Source of the DNA: CAYPPG01 sp964412555
Lineage (GTDB): Bacteria; Hinthialibacterota; Hinthialibacteria; Hinthialibacterales; Hinthialibacteraceae
DNA length: 64,000 nt
Direction: 5' to 3'
NCBI GenBank assembly: GCA_964412555.1
Contig: CAYPPG010000028.1
Location: 1-64,000 of the forward strand
The translations under genes and the position numbers were made by a program. Shown here one piece after another: positions 33,813-42,202 of this stretch (its first letter is position 1; each line of letters begins with the position of its first letter). The notes beneath the pieces were generated by a model. It had not been told where the DNA came from and ran no database searches. It worked only from the letters and a program-made list of their open reading frames with translations.

Positions 33813-34937
33813 TCAGGGTCCGGGAACGCTTGTTGTTTCTGTAGATCGATCGGTTGTGATTTTCGTTAACAATTCTTTGACTTGATGTTGAGTTTGGTCA
33901 ATTTGTAGGGATTTCTTCAGATATTTATGTGCGAGTAGCATCTGGCCTCTTCGCGCGTATAAGGTAGCGAGTAAATTATATAACTTGGGATTTTTGATAG
34001 GAATACCGGAACGTTCGAGTGTGGTTTCCGCTTCGGTCGCTTGAGCCAATGCTTCATCTTCTCTTTTCGCGGCGAAGAGCATTTCTGCATATTCGACTCG
34101 ATTCCAAGGATTTGCATTGGTTGAGGCCAGACAACGGGTGAAGGCGCTTTCCGCTTCGCTGAAGTGGAGGAGGATGAGTTCGGCTCGACCGATCAAACTC
34201 CAAAGTTCGGCATCCATTGAATACTCATTTGTCAAAGGATAGGCAAGATCGTATGCCTTTTTGGCGTCGCCAAGCGCTAGATAGGCTTCTGCAATTTGTT
34301 TGGTCGCTTGCAGTGACTTGCCGGGGGGATTTTCAATTTCCGCTAAAATCGCTTCAGCTTGGTTTTCTTTTCCAAGGTTGACAAGTACGATGGCCAATGC
34401 CGCTTTTGCCGTAGTATTCCGCTGGTCCAACTCGATCGCGGCCTGAAAACATCCTTGGGCTTGTTGCCAGTCTTGCATCTGTGCATAGATCGAACCGAGT
34501 ATATATTGAGAATGAGAGCGATGACGTCCTTCTTCACTGACGGTTTGGAAATAATCCCATGCGGCTTCCGCATTCCCGATTTCCAGCAAAATTTCAGCCA
34601 TCAGCATTTTGATTGCATCTTTGTCCGGAGCGAGCTGATGCGCTTTTTCGATCATGTTTTTGGCATCTGTGATTTTCCCTTGCAGCCTTCGGACTACCGC
34701 CAAATTGTAGAGTAAATCCGCATCGTTCGGGTGTTCGATCTGAGCTTTGAGTAGAATGCGGGCTGCCTCATTCAAATTGTCTTCCTCGATGTAGGGCGTG
34801 ATATCGATGACGGATAGATTGGTATTGGATTGATTGCAGGAGAAGGGAATGACTAGGGTAGCCAAAAATGCATAGAGTAAAGATAAGGGGATCCATAAAA
34901 TCCCGGAGTTTTTATTCATATTGAATGCGAATTTCAT
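33813..34937 (-). CDS. Membrane-anchored or exported TPR protein
   Basis: 374 residues (an internal start at 34919 is possible). A hydrophobic N-terminal segment (LWIPLSLLYAFLATLVIPFSC) suggests a signal peptide or anchor; the Cys could be lipidated, but the preceding residues are not a standard lipobox. From about residue 50 the protein is a run of tetratricopeptide repeats, for example AKNMIEKAHQLAPDKDAIKM and AQGCFQAAIELDQRNTTAKA. Such proteins scaffold other proteins, and the partner is unknown. It is coupled to hpt. Confidence 0.85.
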   Translation of the reverse strand: MKFAFNMNKNSGILWIPLSLLYAFLATLVIPFSCNQSNTNLSVIDITPYIEEDNLNEAARILLKAQIEHPNDADLLYNLAVVRRLQGKITDAKNMIEKAHQLAPDKDAIKMLMAEILLEIGNAEAAWDYFQTVSEEGRHRSHSQYILGSIYAQMQDWQQAQGCFQAAIELDQRNTTAKAALAIVLVNLGKENQAEAILAEIENPPGKSLQATKQIAEAYLALGDAKKAYDLAYPLTNEYSMDAELWSLIGRAELILLHFSEAESAFTRCLASTNANPWNRVEYAEMLFAAKREDEALAQATEAETTLERSGIPIKNPKLYNLLATLYARRGQMLLAHKYLKKSLQIDQTQHQVKELLTKITTDRSTETTSVPGP

Positions 34938-35171
34938 GGTATCGGGTAAATGTGATTTTATCGATTGTATTTATTTTTAGTATGTTACATCAACCAATCG
35001 ATATCATTTATCGTATCATTGAGAATGACTGCTTCAAAGTCCTGAATCGATTCTATACTATAGTTCAAGGGTATATTAACCGAAATCGATGGAACGAATA
35101 GTGGAACGAACGGATTCTTTTCCGACATCCATTATTTGTCTGAATCGTATTTATCGATTAAGAGAGGTAAG

Positions 35172-35954
35172 ATGGAGATCGTTCAATCGAAGCTGTTAAG
35201 CCAACTACAAGGGATTCGTCATGGATTTTTTCTGCCGGGAAAATCCGGTAAGAAAAGAAACAATTATAGTTTTAAACAGGGAGTGCAAAAGGAGGTTCTC
35301 ACTGCGCGCCGTAAGGCCTGTGAGCAGCTCGGGATTCAAGCCGAATTCTTGACACACGTGTATCAGGAACATGGAACTGAAATTTGGGTTGTCAATCTTA
35401 CGCATCGAGGCTCAGGAGCGTTGACCGGTGAAGGGCAGGTTGGAGTAGGCGACGCGATGATGACATGCGAGCGCGATATCCCGCTTGCGATTTTGGTGGC
35501 CGATTGTATCCCGTTGATATTTGCTGATCGCTCGGAGCGCTTCGTGACAATCGCTCATGCGGGATGGCGCGGCACTAATGGAGACATTGCCGGCAAGACG
35601 GTTCGGCGGATTCAAAAGGAATATTCGATTTCCGCAAAAGAAATCGTGGTTTGGGCCGGACCGGGGATTTCCCGTTGTTGTTTTGAAGTGGGAACAGAAG
35701 TATGGAATACGATCGAACAAAATTGGGGACAGTATTCGGAATGCTTTTTTCCGGATTCCATGAAGATTGACTTGAAACAGCTCAATCGTCTTCAGCTTGT
35801 TCAATCCGGAATTTTGAATGAAAATATAGATATCAGCAAGGATTGCACTTGCTGTGATGAACGCTATTTTTCATTTCGGCGGGATGGAGCCGGAAGCGGG
35901 CACAATCTCGCCGTCGTACAACTGGATGGACCTGTGAGGGGAAGTAATGGCTGA
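35172..35954 (+). CDS. LACC1/YfiH-family purine nucleoside phosphorylase-like protein
   Basis: About 260 residues from the ATG at 35172 (AGAGAGG upstream). This family was long called polyphenol or multicopper oxidase and has been shown to act on purine nucleosides. Its motifs are present: LVADCIPLIF, IAHAGWRGT, GPGISRCCFEVG, and the C-terminal CTCCDERYFSFRRDGAGSGH; they supply the zinc-binding Cys/His set. A purine salvage role would suit its neighbour hpt, although the two are divergently transcribed. The gene overlaps a small unknown gene by 8 bp. Confidence 0.93.
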   Translation: MEIVQSKLLSQLQGIRHGFFLPGKSGKKRNNYSFKQGVQKEVLTARRKACEQLGIQAEFLTHVYQEHGTEIWVVNLTHRGSGALTGEGQVGVGDAMMTCERDIPLAILVADCIPLIFADRSERFVTIAHAGWRGTNGDIAGKTVRRIQKEYSISAKEIVVWAGPGISRCCFEVGTEVWNTIEQNWGQYSECFFPDSMKIDLKQLNRLQLVQSGILNENIDISKDCTCCDERYFSFRRDGAGSGHNLAVVQLDGPVRGSNG

Positions 35955-36273
35955 ACTGGTAATGAATGGAATGCTGGAAGAAGAAGTGAGAAAATACTAT
36001 CACATTTGCTTCTATACCGATAAAAAAGGACCGGAACCGGATAACGATGAGAATTATATTTTCGTTCCTAAAGTGGTCTGCCGTTATGTGGATGACGGTA
36101 CAGTTTGTATTCAGGATTGGTATGTATATAAGAAAAATTTAAGCCGTTTTATTCGGCACAAACGCCGGACACGTTACCTTCAAAGCAAAGAATCTTCATT
36201 TTCCGGGACCGCAACCCGAAAAGAAAATTTTTATAATCCCAAACAAAGTTCCACCAAAAGTCATCGTCAATAA
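35947..36273 (+). CDS. Hypothetical 108-residue protein
   Basis: Overlaps the end of the LACC1-family gene by 8 bp, with GAGGGGAAG just upstream of its ATG, so it is probably translated by coupling. The first 75 residues look like a small mixed alpha/beta domain (NYIFVPKVVCRYVDDGTVC, then DWYVYKKNLSRFIRHKRR), and the tail is Ser/Lys/Arg-rich and probably disordered. No family is recognised. Confidence 0.6.
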   Translation: MAELVMNGMLEEEVRKYYHICFYTDKKGPEPDNDENYIFVPKVVCRYVDDGTVCIQDWYVYKKNLSRFIRHKRRTRYLQSKESSFSGTATRKENFYNPKQSSTKSHRQ

Positions 36274-36444
36274 ATCGTTGTCTTGTTTTGTTTCTGACTT
36301 GAAATGTTTACCCATTCACTTATTACCCGGATAGGAAATGAAGTGGCATATCTCGGATAGTGCCTTCATCATTTTGTGACATCATGATTTAATGATAGAG
36401 AAATAAAGAAATGTGGAATTCGTATTCAGAAAAGAGGAATCGCT

Positions 36445-38862
36445 ATGGATAGTTTTATTTTTCGTAGAGAAAATGTCTGGTTTATCGTATGTGTGCTACT
36501 TTTAGGAGTATGTTCTACTCCTTCCTATGCCGAAACGATTTTTCTCTGTCATGATGAGATACAAGATTCAATGGTGGAAGGCATCCGGATCGAAGATGTC
36601 GGGGATTATTCCGTTTGGGTATGGTCTAAGGATTCCGAAGCCATTACTGTTCATCTACGTGGCGAACGATTCAAAGCAATACCCAACGAGAATTCTACCG
36701 AGGCGTTTTCCTGGAAGAAACTCGGCGTTTTTCACGCGGATGAAACAGGGAGAATCTCTTTTCGAATCGTGTCGGATGAGAACCGGCAGATTCTGAAACC
36801 GAACATTGTCGGTTGGTTTGCTTTATCTTTCAATCCGAACTGGAATCCGGAAGACTATTTTTCACTCACCAAAGTATTTCCGAATTCTACCCAAACTGTC
36901 GAAGACGAGCGAGTGGAGATTGTGCGCTCGAATCAGCATTATTATCCGTTTCCCGAATACGATAGCATTTGGAAATGGTTGCAGCGGAAACGTGATTTGC
37001 ACGATCACATCCTGGTGAGTATGGGCGCTTACCCTTTTCCGGATAAATGTGCTTTGAACGCAAAAATATTTGACCGCATCGAGCATGAGGATTACACAAT
37101 CGAGAAAGTGTATTTTGAGAGTTATCCGGGATTCTTTGTGACAGGAAACCTGTATCGGCCGAATGGGAAAATCGGTCCTTTTCCTGGAGTCGTATCTCCG
37201 CATGGGCATTGGAGCGAGGGGAGATTGGCGAATGAAGAAAGAGGCTCCGTCCCAGGACGAGCGATCAATTTGGCACGGCAGGGATATGTCGTTTTCACAT
37301 ATGATATGGTGGGGTATGTCGACAGCAAGCAAGTCGATCATCAATTCGGTGGTCCCGCGGAATGGCTTTGGGGAATTTCCCTGCATGGATTACAGTTTTG
37401 GAACAGCATTCGCGCTGTAGACTTTCTTTGTAGCCTGGATGACGTCGATGCGGACCGGATAGGTTGTACCGGGGCTTCCGGTGGCGGTACACAGACTTTT
37501 TGTTTAATGGCTGTCGACAAACGAGTAAAAGTGGCCGCTCCTGTCAATATGATCTCGGCGCATTTTCAAGGTGGATGTTTGTGTGAGAATGCCCCGAATT
37601 TACGGATTGATGCCGATAATGTTGAATTCGGGGCAATGATGGCGCCACGGCCTCTTTTGATGGTTTCCGCTACCGGAGATTGGACTTTCGAGACTCCCCG
37701 CATCGAATTTCCGGCCGTTCGCTCGATTTATCGTTTATTCGATGCCGAGGGAAAAGTTCATTCTGTACAAGTGGATGCTCCCCATAATTACAATAAACAA
37801 AGCCGTGAGGCGGTGTATGCATGGTTCGGAAAATGGTTGCTTGGAATTGAGGACGCCGAGAAACTGCGTGAACAACCATTCGAAGTGGAGAAGGATGAGA
37901 ACTTACGGGTGTTTCCCGATTCTTTACCTGAAAATGCCGTCAATGAGGAGCAGCTGGTCTCTTATTTGAAAGAGGAGTCGGAAAAACAGTTGCAGGAAGT
38001 ATTTCCCGCAGATGAGCGCGCGTTGCGTTCACTACGTCGACGAGCGGGCACGGCATTACAGCATGTTTTAGGAGCGGAGCAACCTTCAAGGAATGAACTC
38101 GATATCCAAAGAATCGGCATTCACAAACTTGAGGGATTGACAGTCGAGCAGGTGATCATTGGCCGGAAGGAAGCCGACGATCAAATTCCTGGTGTTCTTT
38201 TGATACCAAATAACTGGAACCAATCTCAATGTGGTACATTGATCGTGCACGAAAAGGGGAAAGTGAAGTTGATCGATACGGATACGGGGAAACCCTCGGA
38301 ATTTGTGCAAACCATATTGGATGGGGGACAGCTCCTATTCATGCCGGATGTGTTTTTGGTTGGTGAATTTCATTCTCCCTTTTCGAAAACTGTCCGTGAC
38401 ACCGATACAAGCCATTTTTTGACTTACAATCGGACGACAATGGCCGTGCGGATCCAAGATATTCTCACTGCGGCTGCCTATTTGGATTCACGCTCTGAAG
38501 CGAAACGGATTAATCTGATCGGACTTGGCCAAGCCGGAATATGGAGTTTGCTGGCTGCAGCTATAATGGAACCGTTAAACAGTGTGATTATCGATACATA
38601 CGGCTTTGATGGAGAGCAAGATTCCTTGTATCTCGAAGATTTATTTGTTCCCGGTCTGCGAAGAGCCGGAGATGTACGCACCGCTCAAGCGCTTCTTGCC
38701 CCTACGCCTGTTATTCTTTTCAACACGCAAGGGAAATTCGATACGAAATGGGCCGTACAAGCTTATCAAACGGCGAGGGCATCCGATTTGTTGGAAGTAC
38801 TTGAGGGACCGATTGGGAGCGAAATGATTGCTGCGTGGTTGCGCGATATGAAAATTTACTAA
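36445..38862 (+). CDS. Exported alpha/beta hydrolase with a second, degenerate hydrolase domain
   Basis: 805 residues. A signal peptide (VWFIVCVLLLGVCSTPSYA) is followed by a beta domain and then an acetyl-xylan-esterase-like alpha/beta hydrolase. The nucleophile elbow GCTGASGGG gives Ser345, the acid is probably in GDWTFETP and the His in DAPHNYNKQS. The C-terminal part (about 550-805) repeats the fold, but its elbow reads GLGQAG, with Gln696 where Ser should be. The substrate is probably a sugar ester by family, but this is not shown. GAGGAATCGCT precedes the ATG. Confidence 0.82.
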   Translation: MDSFIFRRENVWFIVCVLLLGVCSTPSYAETIFLCHDEIQDSMVEGIRIEDVGDYSVWVWSKDSEAITVHLRGERFKAIPNENSTEAFSWKKLGVFHADETGRISFRIVSDENRQILKPNIVGWFALSFNPNWNPEDYFSLTKVFPNSTQTVEDERVEIVRSNQHYYPFPEYDSIWKWLQRKRDLHDHILVSMGAYPFPDKCALNAKIFDRIEHEDYTIEKVYFESYPGFFVTGNLYRPNGKIGPFPGVVSPHGHWSEGRLANEERGSVPGRAINLARQGYVVFTYDMVGYVDSKQVDHQFGGPAEWLWGISLHGLQFWNSIRAVDFLCSLDDVDADRIGCTGASGGGTQTFCLMAVDKRVKVAAPVNMISAHFQGGCLCENAPNLRIDADNVEFGAMMAPRPLLMVSATGDWTFETPRIEFPAVRSIYRLFDAEGKVHSVQVDAPHNYNKQSREAVYAWFGKWLLGIEDAEKLREQPFEVEKDENLRVFPDSLPENAVNEEQLVSYLKEESEKQLQEVFPADERALRSLRRRAGTALQHVLGAEQPSRNELDIQRIGIHKLEGLTVEQVIIGRKEADDQIPGVLLIPNNWNQSQCGTLIVHEKGKVKLIDTDTGKPSEFVQTILDGGQLLFMPDVFLVGEFHSPFSKTVRDTDTSHFLTYNRTTMAVRIQDILTAAAYLDSRSEAKRINLIGLGQAGIWSLLAAAIMEPLNSVIIDTYGFDGEQDSLYLEDLFVPGLRRAGDVRTAQALLAPTPVILFNTQGKFDTKWAVQAYQTARASDLLEVLEGPIGSEMIAAWLRDMKIY

Positions 38863-38997
38863 ATTGATACTACGAACAGGATTGATGCGGCAGTAAAAAG
38901 AATGATGGAAACAGTTTATCTCTATTATATTGTGCAGACAGGATGTCCGCACCACAAATTTTTCTTTTTGCCGTAGTGTCAGGATTGGTGGATTCCC

Positions 38998-40437
38998 GTG
39001 GTTGATTTCCGAAAACTGCTCTTTTTTCTTTTCCATCCATTGTCTCATCCGGCAGTACGTTCTTTTTTCAGCACCCCTCATCCCAAATCAACGGCTGGGA
39101 AAATGATTTATGGTTTGCGCATTTCCTGGAAAGTTTTCAATGATAAAAGTGTGCTGGCTCATGCGTCTGTTTGTGCTTATACGACGATTCTTTCACTTGT
39201 GCCGATTCTCGCTGTTTCCTTGTCTATTTTGAGCGCGTTCACTTCTGTTCAGGATGTCACGCCGGCCACTACCACTGAAGAAGAGCAGGAAATGCGGCTT
39301 GTGAAGGAGAAGGAAAGAAGTCTAAGCAATGATGTTTTTGATTTCTTATTTGAGCAATTCGTGCCAGGGGTGGCCAATGGTGCCCGCGAAGAGATTCTTC
39401 AAGCCAAACAGGATATGCTGGAATTTATCCAAAAAACCTCCGCGCTGCGATTTATCAGTTTGATTTTTCTTGCATTGGTGAGTGTCTGTTTGTATAACAG
39501 CATTGAGCATGCTTTCAATGAAATTTGGGCAGTACGAAAACGGCGGAGTTTGTTCACGAAATTTGTTTCATTTTGGATTCTGCTGACATTGACTCCCCTT
39601 TTGTTGGGTATGTCGTATTATTACACCACTCAGTTGGCCGAGAGTGAAACTGTCACTCGGTTTATGCAGCAAAAATGGGCGGAATGGTTGTTACAGCATT
39701 TTGTTTCGTATTCGTTCACTCTGATTGCGTTTTTGTTTGCCAATCGATATTTGCCGAATGTTCATGTGAATTTAGTACCGGCGTTGATCGGCAGCGCCTT
39801 GTCTGCCATTTTGTGGGAAGCGGCAAAGGTGTCATTCGATTTGTATATCTCATTCACAACCAGTCAGCAGGGTTACTATACGGTTTTCGGGACGGTCGCT
39901 GCCATTCCGATTTTTATTTTATGGTTATATTACAGTTTCTTATGTTTTCTTTTGGGGCCGGTTATCGCAACGACCATTCAAGATTATGACCGTCATTTGG
40001 GACGACTAAGGCGAAAATTAGTTGGGCGGGCGCATCGGCCGATTCATTCACTTCGGTTATTCTTCGAAATAAGCCATCATTTTCGAGAATACAAGAGAGG
40101 CATGAATTTACAGGATATGGAGGATTGCATGGGGTGGATGCCCGGCCGTATTCGGCGCTGCCTTCGTGATCTTGAAACGACGGGATTGGTCCATCTCGAT
40201 AGTAAAAAGGAGTATTATTATCCTAATGCCGATCCTGATAATTTGATGATCTCCGAAGTCATGTATAAACTCCTTGGATTAAATCTAACCGACGGTGCTG
40301 GTTCACTGGAAAATGAAGAGCCATGGGAAGATACGCTGAAGAAGATGCTCTCCACAGGCGAGGATCATACCATTGGCGCATTGTTAGCGATGGGGAAATT
40401 AGCGGATGAAAGTGAAATCGCGTTACGAGAAGCGTAA
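38998..40437 (+). CDS. YihY/BrkB-family membrane protein with C-terminal winged-helix domain
   Basis: 479 residues, GTG start (an ATG at 39103 would remove a poorly conserved leader). The YihY domain has about six membrane segments (for example ISLIFLALVSVCLYNSIEHA and IPIFILWLYYSFLCFLLGPV), with a charged loop after the first. From about residue 350 a soluble helix-turn-helix-like region follows (GMNLQDMEDCMGWMPGRIRR), as seen in the longer members of this family. Function in the family is unsettled. It ends 15 bp inside the convergent LolC/E gene. Confidence 0.9.
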   Translation: MVDFRKLLFFLFHPLSHPAVRSFFSTPHPKSTAGKMIYGLRISWKVFNDKSVLAHASVCAYTTILSLVPILAVSLSILSAFTSVQDVTPATTTEEEQEMRLVKEKERSLSNDVFDFLFEQFVPGVANGAREEILQAKQDMLEFIQKTSALRFISLIFLALVSVCLYNSIEHAFNEIWAVRKRRSLFTKFVSFWILLTLTPLLLGMSYYYTTQLAESETVTRFMQQKWAEWLLQHFVSYSFTLIAFLFANRYLPNVHVNLVPALIGSALSAILWEAAKVSFDLYISFTTSQQGYYTVFGTVAAIPIFILWLYYSFLCFLLGPVIATTIQDYDRHLGRLRRKLVGRAHRPIHSLRLFFEISHHFREYKRGMNLQDMEDCMGWMPGRIRRCLRDLETTGLVHLDSKKEYYYPNADPDNLMISEVMYKLLGLNLTDGAGSLENEEPWEDTLKKMLSTGEDHTIGALLAMGKLADESEIALREA

Positions 40438-41784
40438 CGCTTCGACCGGTATCAAGCGGGAAGCCCTTACCGCCGGATAGATGGACGCCAGAAAACTGAC
40501 AAGCATGGTATACAGGGCGGCCCCCAGGAAATCCATCCATTCCATTTCACAGGGCAAATATTTCAGGTAATAGATTTGTCCTTCTCCTGGAAGTTCCGGC
40601 GGGAACCATTGGATGAGCGTGCAAATTCCGAATCCTCCGATCACACCGATAACGGCTCCGATTGTCCCTACAAAAATGCCTAGTAGGAGAAAAATTCTCA
40701 TGATATTGCGCCGCCCCGCACCCACGGCGCGGAGGAGGCCGATATCTCGTGTTTTTTCGGTTACGACCATAAAAAGGGTGGCGATGATGTTGAATGTGGC
40801 AACCAGTATAATAATTTTAAGAATATAGTTCATTGTCAGTTTTTCGATTTCCAGAGCGTTGAAGAAGGTTTTGTTCATCTGCATCCATGTCTCTGCGTAG
40901 CCGCGAGTTTCGATGTGCCGGCGGTTGATCTCGTATATTTGCTTCCATGTTTCTGTGGTTTTTTGTTTGGTGTGGTCATTCAATCGGAAATGAATATCGG
41001 TGACTTGTCCGGGAATATCGAGAAGGTATTGGGCGGAAGAAATGGAAATATAAACCCAGGAGGAATCGAATTCGTAATGTCCGGATTCAAAAACACCGAC
41101 GACTTTGAAGATCGCCGATTTTGTGGCGCCCATGGTGATGGATTCCGATTCATTGGGGACGGTGATCAAGGTTATTCTCATCCCCAGGACTTTCTCGAAG
41201 GCTTTTTGATTGTCTTCCGTTTCCGGAACCGAAAAAAGAAAAGTCGCCAATTCGCGTCCGATGACAATGCCGGGGGCCGTTTCCCGGGGACTTGCCATAT
41301 CCGCCAGTTCCGTGATTTGGATGGGTTCTTTGTTGTCGGTTTCTTGTAGTGGTTCCTGAAGATTTTCCATACTGCCGGCAATGATTTTTTGGTCGATGTG
41401 AGTCACTTGGGATTCCAACGTGGGATCGACGCCAAAGAAATAAACGGCATTTTGAGTATAATGATGGAAATCTGTGGGAAACAACATCCCCCATTTCATG
41501 ATGACCGGTGAACAGGCGGCCACATTGTCCACTGATGAAAAGAGTGGAAGATAGGATCGATAGTCCTCGAGTCCCTCGAAGTACTTCATGACAATATGCG
41601 AACGCCCCTCTAGGATTTTGGAACGTAAATCATTGGCAAAGCCATTCATCACAGAAAGCACCGTGATGAGAGAAGCCACTCCCAACGCAACGCCGGCGAT
41701 GCTAATGAGAGTCAGGTGAAAAATGAATGTGGCTCCACCTCTTGGGTGAAGATAGCGTTTCGCAATAAACCACTCGTATCGCAT
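40423..41784 (-). CDS. LolC/LolE-family ABC transporter permease
   Basis: 453 residues. The N-terminus FIAKRYLHPRGG and the first span (LISIAGVALGVASLITVLSVMNGF) are hallmarks of the lipoprotein-releasing permease. A large periplasmic domain (about 50-310) is followed by three spans, the FtsX-like part with IGLLRAVGAGRRNIMRIFLL. It would extract lipoproteins from the inner membrane with a LolD ATPase, which is not nearby. A LolC/E system agrees with a Gram-negative envelope. The gene reads toward YihY and starts next to the 41.8-kb repeat cluster. Confidence 0.92.
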   Translation of the reverse strand: MRYEWFIAKRYLHPRGGATFIFHLTLISIAGVALGVASLITVLSVMNGFANDLRSKILEGRSHIVMKYFEGLEDYRSYLPLFSSVDNVAACSPVIMKWGMLFPTDFHHYTQNAVYFFGVDPTLESQVTHIDQKIIAGSMENLQEPLQETDNKEPIQITELADMASPRETAPGIVIGRELATFLFSVPETEDNQKAFEKVLGMRITLITVPNESESITMGATKSAIFKVVGVFESGHYEFDSSWVYISISSAQYLLDIPGQVTDIHFRLNDHTKQKTTETWKQIYEINRRHIETRGYAETWMQMNKTFFNALEIEKLTMNYILKIIILVATFNIIATLFMVVTEKTRDIGLLRAVGAGRRNIMRIFLLLGIFVGTIGAVIGVIGGFGICTLIQWFPPELPGEGQIYYLKYLPCEMEWMDFLGAALYTMLVSFLASIYPAVRASRLIPVEALRFS

Positions 41785-41820
41785 GGATGTTGTGTTCCTT
41801 TAAGTGGCAATTAAAGTATC

Positions 41821-41947
41821 CTACCCCAACAGGGTGAAAGAAGATCGTCTTTTCTGCCACCCCTTCAGGGTGGGATTGTAAGGATGCTGACCATTTCCAG
41901 GGGCGATGCCCACTGGCTGTCATCTTAAACCCCGTTGGGGTAAGCTT
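41821..41947. repeat. Two-hairpin (REP-like) repeat cluster, mixed orientation
   Basis: Contains an inverted fragment (41822-41842), a CACCCCTTCAGGGTG stem (41856-41870) and a full unit (41895-41945) with CAGGGGCGATGCCCACTGG and ACCCCGTTGGGGT. This is the same family as the clusters on both sides of mnmE. It occupies part of a 418-bp gene-free interval between the LolC/E and EF-G-like genes. Confidence 0.8.
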
Positions 41948-42008
41948 CTTGATTTACGTTTCAGTTGTTGGGGGATGTTCCTCGATTTACCTTTCAGGTA
42001 ATGACATT

Positions 42009-42170
42009 GGGGGTAGAGCTATGTGTCTACCCCATTTCGACGAAGGGCAATCCAAAAGATTGCCTCTACAAAATGTAGGGGTAGAGCTATGTGTCTACTC
42101 TATTTCGACGGAGGGCAATCCCAAAGGATTGTCCCTACAAAATGTAGGGGTAGACCTACGTGTCTACCCC
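42009..42170. repeat. 2.3 tandem copies of a 68-69-bp double-hairpin repeat
   Basis: Units begin at 42010, 42078 and 42147. Each has GGGGTAGA...TCTACCCC (stem one) and, in the complete units, GGGCAATCC-AA-AGGATTG-type stem two, joined by TACAAAATGTA. The copies differ at a few positions, some of which keep pairing. It is unrelated in sequence to the CAGGGGCG family next to it. No gene is seen in 41785-42202. Confidence 0.85.
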
Positions 42171-42202
42171 TTTTCTTACTTCGTATAGAGTCTATTGGCT
42201 GA

